Shown here piece by piece: positions 8,615 to 15,861 of a stretch of DNA of 64,000 nt. The DNA lies in NCBI GenBank assembly GCA_038226305.1, contig JBBRQN010000002.1:124001-188000 (forward strand), given 5' to 3'. This stretch comes from JASLDZ01 sp038226305 (lineage in GTDB: Bacteria > Pseudomonadota > Alphaproteobacteria > Caulobacterales > Caulobacteraceae). Positions within the stretch are counted from its first letter, which is position 1. Every line of letters begins with the position of its first letter. The position numbers and the translations under genes are program-made. Under the pieces are notes generated by a model that was given only the letters and a program-made list of their open reading frames with translations, made no database searches and was not told the DNA's origin.

Positions 8615-9103
8615 ATGTCCATCGTGGTCTGGGTCGCCATCGGGCTGACCGCGCTGCTGCTGGTTGCCGGTGGCCTGTCGACCCAGATCGGCCCCTGGTA
8701 CCGCGACCTTCGTAAGCCCTCGTGGAACCCGCCCAACTGGCTTTTCGGCCCGGCGTGGACGCTGATCCTCGGCCTGGCCGCCTGGGCGGGGGTTCTGGCG
8801 TGGAACGGGGCGACCACCCGGGCCGACCACATCCGCATCGCCGCGCTGTTCGGCACCAACATGGTGCTCCACTTCCTGTGGAGCCCCTTGTTCTTCACGC
8901 TCAAACGGCCCGACTGGGCGCTGATCGAGGCCCCCCTCCTGTGGCTGTCGGTGCTCGCGCTGGTGGTGGGGCTGGCCCCCTTTTCCGGCCTCGCTCCGTG
9001 GCTTCTGGCCCCCTACCTGTGCTGGGTCGCCTTCGCCGTGGTGCTGAACGCGACCATCGTGAAGCTGAACGCCCCTTTCGGTGCGCAGGCCACCGCCGCC
9101 TGA
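8615..9103 (+). CDS. tspO: TspO/MBR family tryptophan-rich sensory protein (copy 1)
   Basis: 162 aa with five hydrophobic helices, the TspO signature IGPWYRDLRKPSWNPPNW near residues 27-45, and the later aromatic motif LHFLWSPLFF. TspO binds tetrapyrroles and in Rhodobacter modulates photosynthesis gene expression under oxygen; it lies in the outer membrane there. It converges on pufM, the two genes being separated by a strong hairpin. A second, clearly related TspO is encoded downstream of bchP (27158-27664); the two share the IGPWYR and WALVE/WALIE segments. Confidence 0.93.
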   Translation: MSIVVWVAIGLTALLLVAGGLSTQIGPWYRDLRKPSWNPPNWLFGPAWTLILGLAAWAGVLAWNGATTRADHIRIAALFGTNMVLHFLWSPLFFTLKRPDWALIEAPLLWLSVLALVVGLAPFSGLAPWLLAPYLCWVAFAVVLNATIVKLNAPFGAQATAA

Positions 9104-9133
9104 ACCCCTGAACCCTTGAGCCCAAACGAAGAC

Positions 9134-9164
9134 GGCCCGGGAGGGGGATGTCCCCGCCCGGGCC
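9134..9164. terminator. Bidirectional hairpin between tspO and pufM
   Basis: Stem GGCCCGGG-A-GGGG paired with CCCC-G-CCCGGGCC around a short loop. It lies between the convergent tspO and pufM genes and can serve both as the end of the puf transcript and as the tspO terminator. There is no long T-tract on either side. Confidence 0.75.
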
Positions 9165-9197
9165 GCCTGTCGTAAGCCTTCCAAAAGCCTGCGAGGG

Positions 9198-10124
9198 CTA
9201 CTCGGTGAAAGCGTAGTGGTGGACCACCGCCCAGGCGTGCCAGTCATCCACCACAGTGCCGGTGAGGAGGATGCCGATGCCACCCGTGAGGGGCGTCAGC
9301 ACCGCGAACCACCACGCCCAGCGGTGGATCGACTCCGCCGTGGCGTTGAAGCCCATGGTCCAGCGCCAGAACAGTGCGCCCCGCTCGAAGGCCGTGCCCC
9401 GGTCGGAGATCTGCTCCAGCTCGCGGTCGCCGCCGTAGCGGGTGATCGCCAGCACCGTCGCCGCGTGCATGGCGAACAGCAGCGTTGAGCCATAGAGGAA
9501 TGCGATCGAGAGGCAGTGGAACGGGTCGTAGAACAGGTTGCCGTAGCGGATCGAGAACGACCCCACCCAGTCCAGGTGCGGGAAGATGCCGAAGGGCACC
9601 GCCTCGCTCCAGCTGCCCATGAGCACCGGGCGGATGAAGCCCAGCACCAGGTACAGCCAGATGGCCGCCGCGAACGCCCAGGCCACGTGGGTGCCCATGC
9701 CGAGCGCCTTGGCCCGGCGATAGGTGCGCACGCACCACAGGAGTACCGATGTGGTCAGGAAGAACCCGGCCATCAGCCACCATCCGCCCGCCTCGAGCGG
9801 AGGAAGGATCTGCAGGCCGTATTCCGGCCCGGGCGGCTGCAGCGACAGCCAAGGAAGCTGGCGGATGAACTGCACCGGGTCCCAGCCCACCGAGGCCCAC
9901 ATGTTGAGCCCGATGATCTCGAAGGCGATGAAGCCCGCGATCAGCGATGCGATGCCCGTGAGCCCCAGATGGATCGGCCCGATCTGGGCGTTGCCCAAAA
10001 AGCCGAGGAGGCGGTTGAACCCGACCACGTTGTCTCGCGGTTGGTCACCCTTGGGCAGGGCGACGCCGAGTTCGGCAGGCCCCCGCACCTGAACCTGGGT
10101 GAAGATGTTTTGATAGCTGGCCAT
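9198..10124 (-). CDS. pufM: Photosynthetic reaction centre M subunit
   Basis: 308 aa, five membrane helices, forming the reaction centre core with PufL. Cofactor ligands are all present at positions one higher than in Rhodobacter: H183 (accessory bacteriochlorophyll), H203 (special pair), H220, E235 and H267 (non-haem iron). The helix D segment reads FYDPFHCLSIAFLYG, a small variation on the usual FYNPFH. It is the last gene of the superoperon, 17 bp after pufL; no pufC or pufX follows, since the next gene (tspO) runs the other way. Without the tetrahaem PufC, a soluble cytochrome must reduce the special pair. Confidence 0.98.
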   Translation of the reverse strand: MASYQNIFTQVQVRGPAELGVALPKGDQPRDNVVGFNRLLGFLGNAQIGPIHLGLTGIASLIAGFIAFEIIGLNMWASVGWDPVQFIRQLPWLSLQPPGPEYGLQILPPLEAGGWWLMAGFFLTTSVLLWCVRTYRRAKALGMGTHVAWAFAAAIWLYLVLGFIRPVLMGSWSEAVPFGIFPHLDWVGSFSIRYGNLFYDPFHCLSIAFLYGSTLLFAMHAATVLAITRYGGDRELEQISDRGTAFERGALFWRWTMGFNATAESIHRWAWWFAVLTPLTGGIGILLTGTVVDDWHAWAVVHHYAFTE

Positions 10125-10141
10125 GGTCTATCTCTCCCCTC

Positions 10142-10969
10142 TCACTGGGCCCAGATCGGCAGGTTGCGCCACCAGTTCCACCACTCGGGCCAGCCGAGCG
10201 ACCAGACGGGGCCGGAAATCACGATGCACACGGCGCTCCAGAACCCGGCCGAAAGGGCCAGGAACAGGCCGACCCGGTGGATGCCGAGGGTGCCGACGGA
10301 GTAGCCCATGATGTCGCGGAAGAAGGTGTCTTCGTGCTCGGGCGTCTTCATGGTCTCGCCCTTGGCCGGATTGGCCGCAGACAGGATCAGGCCCCCGTGC
10401 AGGGACAGCGCGAAGGTGGTGGCGAAGAAGAACGACACCGCGACCATGTGCGCCGGATTGTAGTGGAAGTTCAGATACTTGTAGCCGGTGTTGGACACCC
10501 ACTCCAGGTGGCTGAAGATACCGTAGGGGAAGGCGTTGCCCCAGGCGCCCAGAAGCACCGGGCGGATCACCTGAAGAGTGAAGTAGGCGAAGATCGCCAC
10601 GCCGAAGGCGAAGGGGACATGCAGCCCGATGCCCAGCTTGCGGGAGATCTCGACCTCGCGCAGGGCCCACGAGACGAAGGCCCCCAGGGCGCAGACGGTG
10701 ATGCCTTGCCACAGCCCGCCTTCGTGGAAGGGGGCGATGGACAGGCCGTAGGCCACGTCCGGCGGGGAGATGTTGATCTTCCAGATGTTCCACGTGGGGC
10801 CGAGCGCCGCCCCGTAGACGATCAGGGCGGTGCCAAGAACCGCGAAGAACGCGGAGGTGACGCCAAAGAAGCCCACATAGAAGGGCCCCACCCAGAAATC
10901 GAAGAGATCGCCGCCGACAAGCGTGCCCCCGCGAACCCGATATTTCCGTTCGAAGCTCAGCAACGCCAT
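10142..10969 (-). CDS. pufL: Photosynthetic reaction centre L subunit
   Basis: 275 aa, five membrane helices. The ligands H154 (accessory pigment), H174 (special pair), H191 and H231 (iron) are present, again one residue later than in Rhodobacter, and the QB region RDIMGYSVGTLGIHR is intact. The N terminus MALLSFERKYRVRGG is typical. Translation starts 130 bp after pufA, across a stable GC-rich hairpin that probably sets the LH1 to reaction-centre ratio. Confidence 0.98.
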   Translation of the reverse strand: MALLSFERKYRVRGGTLVGGDLFDFWVGPFYVGFFGVTSAFFAVLGTALIVYGAALGPTWNIWKINISPPDVAYGLSIAPFHEGGLWQGITVCALGAFVSWALREVEISRKLGIGLHVPFAFGVAIFAYFTLQVIRPVLLGAWGNAFPYGIFSHLEWVSNTGYKYLNFHYNPAHMVAVSFFFATTFALSLHGGLILSAANPAKGETMKTPEHEDTFFRDIMGYSVGTLGIHRVGLFLALSAGFWSAVCIVISGPVWSLGWPEWWNWWRNLPIWAQ

Positions 10970-11035
10970 CGTGGAGCCTCCCGCCCTTTCGATTGCGCCC
11001 CAGGAATTCCCGTCGGCGCCGTGTTGGATTGGGTT

Positions 11036-11070
11036 GGCGGGCGGCGCCCTGTGAGGGTGCGCCGCCCGCC
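11036..11070 (-). promoter_or_regulatory. Intercistronic hairpin between pufA and pufL
   Basis: A perfect 12-bp stem (GGCGGGCGGCGC with GCGCCGCCCGCC) around an 11-nt loop lies 30 bp after the pufA stop. In Rhodobacter capsulatus a hairpin at this place protects the pufBA message from 3' decay and so raises LH1 over reaction-centre production. The position and strength here support the same role; this is inference from family knowledge. Confidence 0.85.
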
Positions 11071-11099
11071 TCCGTCGTCTTTGGTCGGTTCCGTCAGGC

Positions 11100-11294
11100 T
11101 CAGCCGAGCTTGGCGGGATCGGCCGTCGTCAGCTGGCCGGTGGCCGCCGGACGCTTGGCAGTCGGGCCTTCGATCCAGTTGAACCGCGGCGTGCTGAGCA
11201 GGATGAAGTGGATCAGCAGAGCCAGGGTGAACAAGAACGCGAAGAGTCCGACCAGCGCACGGCGGGGATCGAACAGGAGCCAAATTCTCCACAT
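11100..11294 (-). CDS. pufA: LH1 antenna alpha subunit
   Basis: 64 aa, one membrane helix. The start MWRIWLLFDPRRAL is the standard LH1 alpha N terminus; H29 in LLIHFILLST is the bacteriochlorophyll ligand, and W40 in RFNW sits near the periplasmic face. The C-terminal tail after the helix (TAKRPAATGQ and onward) is soluble. It starts 11 bp after pufB and pairs with the beta chain in the LH1 ring. Confidence 0.97.
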   Translation of the reverse strand: MWRIWLLFDPRRALVGLFAFLFTLALLIHFILLSTPRFNWIEGPTAKRPAATGQLTTADPAKLG

Positions 11295-11305
11295 ATCGAT
11301 CTCTC

Positions 11306-11524
11306 CTACGCCAGGAACGAAAGAACGGACTGATGGGCCAGCTTAACGCCGTCCGTCAGAGCCGCGTAACCGTTCGGGCCGGGCAGCCAAGGCCGCCAGT
11401 TCCAAACCAAGATGTGCGCCACGATGGCGATGACTGTGAAGAGGATGAAGCTTCCCAAGAAAATCTTGTGGAACTCCTTCGCTTCTCCTTCAGTCAGCCC
11501 TGATAGGCTGCCGTCTCTATCCAC
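11306..11524 (-). CDS. pufB: LH1 antenna beta subunit, with long C-terminal tail
   Basis: 72 aa. LTEGEAKEFHKIFLGSF leads into one membrane helix; H37 in IVAHILVW is the bacteriochlorophyll ligand and WRPWLPG is the canonical end of most LH1 beta chains. Here about 23 further residues follow (PNGYAALTDGVKLAHQSVL and four more), making it longer than the usual 47-55 residues. The start follows an AGGCGGAAGG-like ribosome site on the minus strand. First gene of the puf segment. Confidence 0.96.
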   Translation of the reverse strand: MDRDGSLSGLTEGEAKEFHKIFLGSFILFTVIAIVAHILVWNWRPWLPGPNGYAALTDGVKLAHQSVLSFLA

Positions 11525-11720
11525 CTTCCGCCTCCTCCGATGACGCCGCGGCTTGCCGGCGCGAACCGGTTGCCGTGGCGCTGTGTGTCGCGACGACGAT
11601 CATCGCGACCTTTCCTCCGGTCCTGCCGAGGCGGGGCCGAATGGGCGTGCGGACGGCGGCGGCGATTAAGCGCGCGTGCTGCGTCCGAATGTTTGAGCCT
11701 GAGCGGAGTAGGGGGCTCAT
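11517..11720 (-). CDS. Doubtful 67-codon ORF between bchZ and pufB
   Basis: The only ORF filling the 192-bp bchZ-pufB interval. Its ATG overlaps the bchZ stop (ATGA) and its stop overlaps the pufB start, which is what a coupled gene in the place of pufQ would look like. However, the translation has no membrane helix and no resemblance to PufQ; it is rich in Arg, Ala, Ser and Thr with a hydrophobic patch KVAMIVVATHS only. It may be chance in GC-rich DNA, and the interval may simply carry the puf promoter. Confidence 0.2.
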   Translation of the reverse strand: MSPLLRSGSNIRTQHARLIAAAVRTPIRPRLGRTGGKVAMIVVATHSATATGSRRQAAASSEEAEGG

Positions 11721-13174
11721 GCGGCCCTCCCCTGCGTCACGGCGGCGTGGGCCAGGGCGATGCGATCGCCCGACACCCGAAGTTCTCCCGCAACCCGCGC
11801 CGACCGCTCGGCGGCGTCGCGCAGGGTCTTGGCGGCGGAGATGCGCACCAGCACGGGCTGGGACTCGATGATGCGGTCCAACTCGGCCTTGGCGTCGTCG
11901 TCCCAGGCCAGCTCCACGTGCCTGCGCGCGGGCGTGGCCTCCACCTTGTCCATCGCGGATGCCAGGGGGAGGATGTGGAAGAGGGCGTCGAAGAGGGCGT
12001 TGCAGACCTCCTGCACCAGGAAGGTCGCGCCCGCGTAGCCCATGAAGGGCGTGCCGGTGTGGCGCCGGATCACGGCGCCGGGGAAGGAGGCGGGAATGTA
12101 GGTGGCCCGGCTGCCCGCCTCGGCCATGTACATCCGCTCGTTGAAGCTGCCGAACATCACCAGCGGCGGCGTTTCGCGGATGGCGTTGCGCACGGCCTCG
12201 TTGTCAGGCTTCACACCCGCCACCCGGCTGACCGCGAAGGTGCAGGGCAGGCCGAGATCGCCTTCGAGGAAGTTGCGCACGCCGCGCGCGTAAGTCTCGT
12301 TGGCCACGATCGCGAAGCTGGCGGTGCCGAAGAAGTCCTGGGTGACCGAGCGCCACAGATCCCAGATCGGCTTGATGGTGGTGTGCTTCTCGCGCTCGAT
12401 GAACGGCTCGGGGTCCAGCCCCGTGATCTCGCCCAGCTTGCGCAGGAAGAGGGTGGTGGACTCCAGACCAATGGGCGCCTGCAGGTAGGGTCGCTCCAGC
12501 GTCTCGCAGAGGTTGCGGCCGAACTCGCGGTAGAGGCAGACGTTCACCTCCGCATCGCCCAGCTTCTTCACGTCGGCGATGTGGCTTCCCAGCGGGAAGA
12601 CCATGTTCACTTCGGCGCCCACGCCTTCGATCAGGCGGCGGATCTCGGCCAGGTCCGAAGGCAGGTTGAACATGCCGTAGGTGGCGCCGACGATGTTGAC
12701 CTTGGGCTTCACGCCCTCGGCCCGGGCGCGGATCGGCGGCGGGCCCTTCTTGGGGCCGAACTGCGTCCACAGCCAGGTGAGCGCGCGGTCGGCGCTCTGC
12801 CACTGGTCCTCGTCGATGGTGCGCGGCAGGAAGCGCTGGATATTGGTGCCTTCGGGCGTCACGCCGCCGCCGATCATCTCGGCGATGGAGCCGGTGACCA
12901 CCACGGCGGGGAGATCGCGATCCAGGGTCTTCCAGGCGCGCTTCATAGCGGCCTCGGTGCCCGTCTGGCCCAGTTCCTCTTCGCCGAGGCCCGTGACCAC
13001 GATGGGGAGCTCGTGGGGGGGCAGGGCGTCTGTATAGTGGAGGACGCTGGTGACCGGCAGGTTCTCGCAGCCCACCGGGCCGTCGATGATGACCTGCAGG
13101 CCCTTGATGGCCGTGAAGGCGTAGACGGCGCCCCAGTATCCGCCCGCGCGATCGTGATCGAGGATCAGGGTCAT
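11717..13174 (-). CDS. bchZ: Chlorophyllide a reductase subunit Z
   Basis: 485 aa from the ATG that overlaps the bchY stop (ATGA); the frame is open further upstream but only as antisense to known sequence. It belongs to the nitrogenase-like NifK/BchB group. Features include GPVGCENLPVTS (cluster-ligand cysteine, ~residue 36) and the C-terminal PARRHVELAWDDDAK region of BchZ. With BchY it forms the catalytic component of chlorophyllide a oxidoreductase, which reduces the C7-C8 bond of ring B using electrons from BchX. Confidence 0.97.
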   Translation of the reverse strand: MTLILDHDRAGGYWGAVYAFTAIKGLQVIIDGPVGCENLPVTSVLHYTDALPPHELPIVVTGLGEEELGQTGTEAAMKRAWKTLDRDLPAVVVTGSIAEMIGGGVTPEGTNIQRFLPRTIDEDQWQSADRALTWLWTQFGPKKGPPPIRARAEGVKPKVNIVGATYGMFNLPSDLAEIRRLIEGVGAEVNMVFPLGSHIADVKKLGDAEVNVCLYREFGRNLCETLERPYLQAPIGLESTTLFLRKLGEITGLDPEPFIEREKHTTIKPIWDLWRSVTQDFFGTASFAIVANETYARGVRNFLEGDLGLPCTFAVSRVAGVKPDNEAVRNAIRETPPLVMFGSFNERMYMAEAGSRATYIPASFPGAVIRRHTGTPFMGYAGATFLVQEVCNALFDALFHILPLASAMDKVEATPARRHVELAWDDDAKAELDRIIESQPVLVRISAAKTLRDAAERSARVAGELRVSGDRIALAHAAVTQGRAA

Positions 13175-14718
13175 GTGCCCACCGCCTCTTCCGAGGCGCG
13201 CATGGCGGCCTGGGTCTTGGCGTAGCGGGCCTTGAACTCGGGGCGGGCGACGGGGGTGTCTTCCCACACGCCGGCGGTGTCGCCAGAGCCCACGCCCTCG
13301 AAGAAGGCGCTCATCTTGTCGAAGCGGTGCTGGTTGCCCAGCGCCCCGTTGATCACCGTCGCCAGCGAGCCCGCCCCGGCCACGCCCATAAGCGGACGGG
13401 CCGAGATCAGGTTGGTGAAGTAGAGCGAGGGGATCGACTTCTGCTTGGCGTGCTGCACCACCGGCGTCGTGCCGATGGCGAGGTCGGGGCCGAACTCGGC
13501 GATGGCAGCGATGTCCTGCTCCAGGGAGGCGCGGTATTGCACGCGCACGCCGCGGGCTTCGAGCCACTCCCGGTCAGGCTCCGACCAGGGGGTGCGGGGG
13601 CAGGCGGTGCCGACGTAGGGCACCTCGGCGCCGCTCTCGATGAGGAGGCGCGCGACCAGGAGTTCGGAGCCTTCGTAGCCGGAGACGGTGATCCGGCCCT
13701 TGATGGGCTTGGCGGCCAATGCGGCGGCGATGGGGCCAAGGACCTTGTTCTTGGCGGCGTCGATCTGCGAGCGGGAGATGCCGCAGGCGTCGCCGACCGA
13801 TTCCAGCCAGGCGGCCGTGCCGTCGCGGCCCACAGGGGCTGAGCCGACGACCTTGCGGCCGGCGGCGGTAAACTCGCGCACGCTGGCGGTGTAGAAGGGG
13901 TGGATGGCGGCCACGACCGCGCAGTCCAGGGCGGCGTAAAGCTCGCGCCATTCGCGGGTGGGCACCACGGGGCCGGCGGCGAGGCCCATGGGCTCCACCA
14001 TCATGCCGATGCCGACGGGATCGACGGGGAACATCTCGCCCAGGAGCGTTACGGTCGGGCGGTCCGACTGGATGGCGGGGGCCTGCACCGGGCCTTGCTC
14101 GGCTTCGTTGCGGGCGTAGCGCAGCATGGCGCCGGCCAGCACGTCCTTCGCCTCGGCGTGTGTCGGTACGCCGAAGCCCGGCACGTCGATGCCGATGATG
14201 CGGACGCCGTTGATCTCCTTGGGCAGGAGCTGCAGCGGCACGCCCGAGGCTGTCGGTACGCACAGGTTGGTGACGATCACCGTGTCGTAAAGCTCGGGGT
14301 CTGCGAGCTTGAAGACGGCCTCGCGGATGTCTTCGAACAGCTTGCCGGTGACCAGGGTCTCCGAGTCGAACGGCACGTAGCCCACCGTGCGGCGGGCCCC
14401 GTAGAAGTGGGAGGTGAAGGTCAGGCCGTAGACGCAGCAGGCCGAGCCGGAGAGCACGGTGGCCGTGCGCCGCATGCGCAGGCCGACCCGCAGCGACCCG
14501 AAGGCGGGGCACATGCTCTGCGGCTGGTCGTGCGGGCCCTTGGGGTAGTCCTTGGCGTACTGGTCCAGCACCTCGGATTTGCCTGCGGCGCGGGCCGCCG
14601 TCTGCATCGTCTCGGCGCCCGCATGACACCCCCCGTCCGCCGGCGCAGCCGACGACACGGCGACGTCGTTCGTCGGCGCGGCATCGGAGAACTCAGAGTG
14701 GGAGAGGCCTTCGGTCAT
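13171..14718 (-). CDS. bchY: Chlorophyllide a reductase subunit Y
   Basis: 515 aa starting at MTEGLSHSEF. Nitrogenase-like NifD/BchN relative. Conserved cysteines occur in SMCPAFGSLR, SACCVYGLTF and TNLCVPTASG. The catalytic BchYZ tetramer carries 4Fe-4S clusters from these residues. The N-terminal ~50 residues before the catalytic core are a variable, Ala/Asp-rich leader. The gene begins 4 bp after the bchX stop and overlaps bchZ by 4 bp, consistent with translational coupling of the three subunits. Confidence 0.97.
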   Translation of the reverse strand: MTEGLSHSEFSDAAPTNDVAVSSAAPADGGCHAGAETMQTAARAAGKSEVLDQYAKDYPKGPHDQPQSMCPAFGSLRVGLRMRRTATVLSGSACCVYGLTFTSHFYGARRTVGYVPFDSETLVTGKLFEDIREAVFKLADPELYDTVIVTNLCVPTASGVPLQLLPKEINGVRIIGIDVPGFGVPTHAEAKDVLAGAMLRYARNEAEQGPVQAPAIQSDRPTVTLLGEMFPVDPVGIGMMVEPMGLAAGPVVPTREWRELYAALDCAVVAAIHPFYTASVREFTAAGRKVVGSAPVGRDGTAAWLESVGDACGISRSQIDAAKNKVLGPIAAALAAKPIKGRITVSGYEGSELLVARLLIESGAEVPYVGTACPRTPWSEPDREWLEARGVRVQYRASLEQDIAAIAEFGPDLAIGTTPVVQHAKQKSIPSLYFTNLISARPLMGVAGAGSLATVINGALGNQHRFDKMSAFFEGVGSGDTAGVWEDTPVARPEFKARYAKTQAAMRASEEAVGT

Positions 14719-14722
14719 GCAA

Positions 14723-15712
14723 TCAGGCGGCGTCGTAGACGACTTCGAGGGTGGGCTTTTCGGCGAAGATCCCACCGCGCATGTCGGCCTGGCTCGCGGG
14801 CGTCAGCACGTACGCGCCCCCCGTGGTCTCAGGCGAGAACAGGCCGAGCAGCCCGTCGGATGTCAGAGGCTTGGGCCGTACGGGCTGCGCGTCGGCCACG
14901 TTCTGCGCGAGGTCCGCGAACAGCGAACCCCACTCGCCATCCGGCGTGCCGATGATCTGGTAGTTGGCGGACTTCCGGCGGATGTCTTCATTCGCTGGGA
15001 TGGCCGCGAGAACAGGGATGCCGACCGCTTCGGCGAAGGCCTGCGCCTCGCCGGTGCCGTCGTCCTTGTTGATAAGGATGCCCGCGACGCCGACGTTGCC
15101 GCCGAGCTTCCTGAAATACTCCACCGCCGAACAGACGTTGTTGGCGACGTAGAGTGACTGCAGGTCGTTGGAGCCGACCACGATGACCTTCTGGCACATG
15201 TCGCGGGCGATCGGCAGGCCGAAGCCCCCGCACACCACGTCGCCCAGGAAGTCCAAGAGGACGTAGTCGAAGCCCCAGTCGTGGAAGCCGAGCTTCTCCA
15301 GAAGTTCGAAGCCGTGGATGATGCCGCGCCCGCCGCAGCCGCGACCCACTTCAGGCCCGCCCAGCTCCATGGCGAAGACGCCGTCGCGGACGAAGCAAAC
15401 GTCCTCGATCTTCACTTCTTCACCCGCCAGCTTCTTCTTGGCCGAGGTCTCGATGATGGTGGGGCAGCTCTTGCCGCCGAAGAGGAGCGAGGTGGTGTCG
15501 CTCTTGGGGTCGCAGCCGATCAGCAGCACCCGCTTGCCCTGCTGGGCCATCATGTAGCTGAGGTTCGACAGGGCGAAGCTCTTGCCCGAGCCGCCCTTGC
15601 CGTAGATCGCGATGACCTGAGTCTCCTTGGTGATCGGCCCGGTGTGCACAGGATCGGGCTCGATGGCAGCCTCGGCCTTCAGGGCCCGGCGCTCGATCAC
15701 GGTGACGCTCAT
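14723..15712 (-). CDS. bchX: Chlorophyllide a reductase iron protein subunit X
   Basis: 329 aa, NifH/BchL-like ATPase. The P-loop is YGKGGSGKSFALSN (residues ~37-50); a Ser replaces the usual Ile or Val of NifH. The 4Fe-4S cluster cysteines are in GRGCGGRG and DVVCGGFG. It hydrolyses ATP and delivers electrons to BchYZ. The ATG overlaps the stop of a 16-codon leader ORF (15709-15759), and a PpsR-controlled promoter lies further upstream. Confidence 0.97.
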   Translation of the reverse strand: MSVTVIERRALKAEAAIEPDPVHTGPITKETQVIAIYGKGGSGKSFALSNLSYMMAQQGKRVLLIGCDPKSDTTSLLFGGKSCPTIIETSAKKKLAGEEVKIEDVCFVRDGVFAMELGGPEVGRGCGGRGIIHGFELLEKLGFHDWGFDYVLLDFLGDVVCGGFGLPIARDMCQKVIVVGSNDLQSLYVANNVCSAVEYFRKLGGNVGVAGILINKDDGTGEAQAFAEAVGIPVLAAIPANEDIRRKSANYQIIGTPDGEWGSLFADLAQNVADAQPVRPKPLTSDGLLGLFSPETTGGAYVLTPASQADMRGGIFAEKPTLEVVYDAA

Positions 15713-15759
15713 GCGCAGACGCCCGTGAGCTGGCTAGCCGTGTTGGACTGACTGTGCAT
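15709..15759 (-). CDS. 16-codon leader ORF coupled to bchX
   Basis: ATG to TGA encodes MHSQSNTASQLTGVCA. Its stop shares the ATGA tetranucleotide with the bchX start. A good ribosome site (AGGGAG, 7 nt before the ATG) lies within the bchX leader, downstream of the predicted promoter, so it should be transcribed. It looks like a translated leader that could couple or tune bchX translation; the peptide itself resembles nothing I know. Too short for coding statistics, so this rests on its ribosome site and overlap. Confidence 0.45.
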   Translation of the reverse strand: MHSQSNTASQLTGVCA

Positions 15760-15805
15760 GGCCTGACTCCCTGCGGTGCGGGCGCTGACGGCCCGTCTCC
15801 ACATG

Positions 15806-15849
15806 TGTAAGCCTAGATTGACGGTTAGGGTTGTCAATCCAAAGTTACG
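15806..15849 (-). promoter_or_regulatory. bchX promoter with two PpsR/CrtJ boxes 8 bp apart
   Basis: Box 1, TGTAAGCCTAGATTGACG (15806-15823), and box 2, TGTCAATCCAAAGTTACG (15832-15849), each fit TGT-N12-ACG. They are separated by exactly 8 bp, the spacing known for cooperative CrtJ binding at Rhodobacter bchC. Read on the minus strand, a sigma-70 promoter is nested inside: -35 TTGACA (15837-15832), 16-bp spacer, -10 TAGGCT (15815-15810). PpsR bound here would block polymerase, so bchXYZ-puf has its own repressible promoter inside the superoperon. Confidence 0.75.
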
Positions 15850-15861
15850 CAGCCGCGCGGC

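Noticed and set aside
9104..9197. pufX or pufC after pufM
   Set aside because: Only 94 bp of intergenic DNA with a hairpin before the convergent tspO.
11525..11716. pufQ between bchZ and pufB
   Set aside because: The only frame lacks the membrane helix and motifs of PufQ.
11540..13225. 561-codon plus-strand ORF antisense to bchZ
   Set aside because: Low-complexity shadow; bchZ motifs are intact on the other strand.
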